Positions 60,440 through 64,000 of a stretch of DNA of 64,000 bases are shown here, one piece after another. The notes below the pieces were generated by a model. The model saw only the letters and a list, made by a program, of their open reading frames with translations. It had not been told where the DNA came from and ran no database searches. The DNA is from Lingula anatina (lineage: Eukaryota; Brachiopoda; Lingulata; Lingulida; Lingulidae), in contig NW_019775859.1 of assembly GCF_001039355.2 (NCBI RefSeq), positions 10,376 through 74,375 on the forward strand, read 5' to 3'. Numbering within the stretch: position 1 is the first letter of the stretch; each line of letters opens with the position of its first letter. The translations under genes were made by a program, and so were the position numbers.

Positions 60440-62990
60440 CAAGTTAAGAGGCGATGAGGTGTGTGGTGTCTATTGTACTCGGAATATATTGGTAAAACCC
60501 TGCAATACATGCCTTCATTGTACATATTTCCATTCAGTCGGGAGTGCGCATGCTTTGGAAGCACCTCGAACTTCGAAGTTTACAGAAAACCAGCCTCTAC
60601 ATCATGCATTGTCTATGCTGTGGAAATAATGAGACAGAGGCAAGCCAGTTTGCAGTAAATTGCAATACCAAGGGTGATTGCACGTGACATAAACATATCG
60701 AGATGAAGGAACATAATATAATTTTTTGACAAAAACGCTGTGACTTGCTATTACTGGTCCAGCGTTTTTTACGTACGTGAATCCTTTGCTGTACAGAATA
60801 TATTATCTTAATCTCAGTAAAGCACAATTAAATATTGCAGATTTCATATCTTAAGAGGTACTTTTCAGTATCAATAGAGAATGATGTACTGTAAAAAGTG
60901 GTGTTTCCAATTAAAAAATACACTTATTAATAAGAAAAGGTAAACTTTAGTTCCTGTCAGTTGGGCCCCGATCGTAATGTTTTGCCAATGTCTTCAGCTG
61001 TCCTCCAACTTTGACAAACATATTTTTGGAGTTTTCAGCTTGGTCGATTTTCTCTGATCCACCGGCGTTGCAGAAATGGTAGTCCTAGGAATAGAAATAT
61101 GGGGTTCCATGTGATTAGTACATGGCAGGGTTAGTTGGAGTATTGGGGTTAATATGTGGGGGGAATGTCATCTGTACAAAGTGATGGGGAGCGGACTACG
61201 ATTTCTAGCGGACTACCATTCCTGTTACAGTGGAATGCCCAGAGTAATAATTAATATTTTTATTTTTTTCAGACTGTTGTTAAGGTTATGTTTCTCGTCT
61301 GTAAAATAAATACGCATTTTTCGAATATTATTTTTCATTTGCAATTATTACTGGTACATAGTACGTGTACATGTAAGTAAATACTGTACGTTTTCAAGAT
61401 AGCAAAATAAATGGTTCGAATTTGCGGTCGTGTTCCCACACTTTAATTGCACCGGTTAATTAGCAACACCCATCTCTCAGTGATTGGTAGATTATGTTCA
61501 ATATCTGCAGTACTAAATGCTTCATATACATGCTCGATCATTTCGGATATAGATAACTCTCTATAGTTATAAGACCTTCGCACACACGTGAAACATATTC
61601 CGGCCATTTTCCAGTGTTCAATAGACATTGGCCACGTGTTACCCTCTGCCTTATTCTATGCAATTTTCTGTACTAACAAGAATTTTTGTGCAAAATTTCA
61701 GAAATGACGTCATCGCCCAAACTGGTCTATGGTAAAAAGTAGGTCACCAGTACACGTAATCCGCACCCACACACATTTACACACACACACGCAATTCCGA
61801 TATATTTTTTTTTTTGTGAAAGGCATGAACAACTGATTTTCGACTAGTAATGACGCACACCACCAGAGAGATAAAAAAACTTTCCAGGTGAAATGTGAAT
61901 CTTGAATTCACCCCCTTTAATAAAAACACGTATTTGTTTGTTGATGCATTATATATTTTAGGTTTGTATGTATTCCGTGCAAAAATACGTCTTTCTGTTA
62001 TTGGGGGAATAAAACAGCCAGTCTTTTCTGAATTCGGAAAACACAGAGCGCCATCACTTATTTATGCACAAAGACGTTAAACACAAAGCTGTCGGATTGA
62101 CTGATATTACCGGCGACAAGGAGTATTTTGAGAGATGCTCACAGGTGCTTTTTCTCACCATAGTTCTTCGACAGGTTCAGATAAACCAAGTCTTGGAAAG
62201 TGGGGTGCTAGACCGCTGTCCCATACACCCAGCTCTTTCAATATTATACTGGTCAATCTGAGAAAGCAAAAAGTGGCCATGGATTAAAATCTGCAGAATA
62301 TGTATATTAGTTTTTCATTAGATGTTCATTTTTCTGTTTCCCAGCTGACAAAAAGCATTTGATTGTCATAAAATAATACTGGCATAACAAAAAGACAGTG
62401 TGCGTATTTGTCATATATGCATTATTTATGCACTCAGATATCTTCCTTAAGATTTGGTTTATTCTCTTGCTTTAAGATATTTGCCACTTTCTTTTGATCT
62501 TTGTAGCTCAGAACAAAAAAATCAATGGCCATGACGGTAACATTAAGGAAATTGTTTAAATAAAAAAGAAACCCGTCTCGTGCTAATGTTTTCCAAGGGC
62601 CACTGAGAAAATTGATCGCGGTAGCCTGTTTCATTACCCACTCTGATTTACCTATGAGCAGGGTGTATGTGGGTGGCCCCCACATTCACTGGTGGCTCCT
62701 AGATTTTGCTATGGGCGGGGAAAGCAAGACAAAAAAAAAAAAACAAAAATAAAGATTGAAACCAAGGAAGTATATAGCAATAGACGAAGACCGTGTCCCT
62801 TTGTCCTTATGCCAATTTTATTGGCGTAATATTTAAAATCACACCTTGCGCGACAATCCTCTATCTGTATATTGAAAAAGTACTAGTTTTTCAAATAATT
62901 CATAACCCATACTCAAAGCGTGTTTACAAGTAATGCTTTGATCAACTGTGTTGGATAATAATTTGAAAAATGTTGAAGTTACCAGGAACA

Positions 62991-63036
<46 letters not shown>

Positions 63037-63193
63037 TGTTCCAAAAAGAAGGCCTAGATCGTGTGCCTTTCAACCGAGCTGTGCCATCTGTCAATCAATA
63101 TAGCCAAGAGACAGGCCGCCATGTTACATCAGGTCAGTCATCGTACAGGTGCTTCACAGGGATGATCTGAGTCACAAAACAATCGAAGGGAAA
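60440..63193. other. Non-coding spacer before the last gene
   Basis: AT-rich with no confident gene. A T-run lies near 61806-61815, an A-rich run near 62731-62742, and a (TTA)n microsatellite at 62994-63036. A minus-strand open frame at 62434-62685 has an ATG but no recognised domain. The final few hundred bases should contain the promoter of the gene starting at 63194; no TATA box was placed. Confidence 0.45.
62994..63036. repeat. (TTA)n microsatellite
   Basis: Pure trinucleotide repeat; a similar one lies at about 63780-63826 within the following intron. Confidence 0.95.
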
Positions 63194-63779
63194 ATGATGT
63201 CTAAAGTTTGGTTTCTTCTGATTTTCGTCATACATATTTGGAACTTTGAAACCTCAGGTGCGTATACAAACATTGAAATTAATGTTTTGAACAATTCCTT
63301 GTTTTTTATGTGGTCGTTAAGAAGGTGATGGTGAATTATTGGTGAGTTTCGTTCTGAGCGGCAAGATTATCAAGTTGATTTTAAATCTGTTGATTTTTCT
63401 ATCAAGGTTGTCCTCCAATTAGGTTGCAGGTTGGTTTTTGAATCACACTGCATGTAAATGTATGTTGGATTTATGATAAAAAAGATGTTTTGAAAATGGA
63501 CGGTTTGTAAAACGAAAATAGAGCGAAAATGTAATATTTAACATTTGCATTTTTATGAAAAAGATTTTTGATTGAACTACACTGTCAACGAAAGGTTATA
63601 TCAACAACATTATCTTTTGCTAAAAATTTTCAAATAACCAATTTGGAGGCGAGACTATATATAGATTTAATTAAAGAAAATTGAAGACAGAAAATGTGCG
63701 CCTTGTTTAGAGCCAGATTTGCTCTTTATTTAAATTTTGCACTCATATATTTAATTTGCAAACTTCAACCGTTCGTTTG

Positions 63780-63827
<48 letters not shown>

Positions 63828-64000
63828 ACCTCATCTTTTATTTATTATTTGTATTCAATAAGAAATAAAAAATGACGCATAGGTTCATACGTAGCATACA
63901 GCATGCTATAAAAGTACATTGTTCATATCACCATCTCTCTGTTTAATTCCAGATTCCGCCCTGATAAAGCGATGTCCGTCCCACAGCACGGGGTTGTTCC
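63194..64000 (+). CDS. N-terminus of a secreted or membrane protein (runs off the window)
   Basis: Exon 1, 63194-63257, starts ATGATG with A at -3 and encodes MMSKVWFLLIFVIHIWNFETS, a clear signal peptide. It has a phase-1 donor (CTCAG|GTGCGT). Exon 2 begins at 63953 after AATTCCAG and reads DSALIKRCPSHSTGLF up to the window edge. Phase-1 introns directly after the signal peptide are typical of extracellular modular proteins. Too little is present to name the family. The intron holds a (TTA)n run. Confidence 0.6.

Noticed and set aside
62434-62685. Minus-strand 83-codon open frame starting with ATG
   Set aside because: No recognised family and no supporting splice or promoter signals. It cannot be told from chance without conservation or transcripts.

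Overview
The window is eukaryotic, almost certainly metazoan. It is AT-rich and gene-sparse. Every recognisable gene is split by GT-AG introns, and the spaces are filled with microsatellites, poly-A/T runs and short non-autonomous transposons. The protein families (an animal-type MOGAT/DGAT2 acyltransferase, an alpha-arrestin, a CUB-like single-pass membrane protein, a secreted double-vWA protein) and the evident high heterozygosity suit a marine invertebrate. The sequence alone does not let me name the phylum.

Layout. (1) 0.45-2.4 kb, plus strand: a complete four-exon monoacylglycerol/diacylglycerol acyltransferase of the MOGAT2 type. (2) 4.7-7.9 kb, minus strand: a two-exon alpha-arrestin with a proline-rich N-terminus. 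(3) 11.1-12.9 kb, minus strand: the last four exons of a CUB-like, single-pass membrane protein; its first exon was not found with confidence. (4) 13-41 kb: no convincing gene. This stretch holds microsatellites, three short inverted-repeat transposon types, a 129-bp tandem repeat, a 25-N gap and a 5.2-kb tandem duplication. (5) 41-60 kb, plus strand: a secreted protein with two degenerate vWA domains, in eight coding exons (411 aa). Exons 1-4 occur twice because of a 7.8-kb tandem duplication, exons 5-7 occur once, and terminal exon 8 occurs twice because of a 1.9-2.1-kb duplication. (6) 63.2 kb to the end, plus strand: the signal-peptide exon and start of exon 2 of another secreted or membrane protein that runs off the window.

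The main structural observation is that three large direct duplications lie in one scaffold and each junction falls exactly on a single N (26163, 45442, 57839). The copies differ only by SNPs, small indels, microsatellite length and a few insertions. This is the pattern expected when two alleles of a heterozygous genome are placed end to end instead of merged, so the copy-number gain is probably an assembly artefact. If so, the vWA locus is one normal eight-exon gene. The genes show no operon-like relationship. I did not find a clearly undescribed biological system. The least familiar proteins are the CUB-like membrane protein and the vWA protein whose metal-binding sites are broken.
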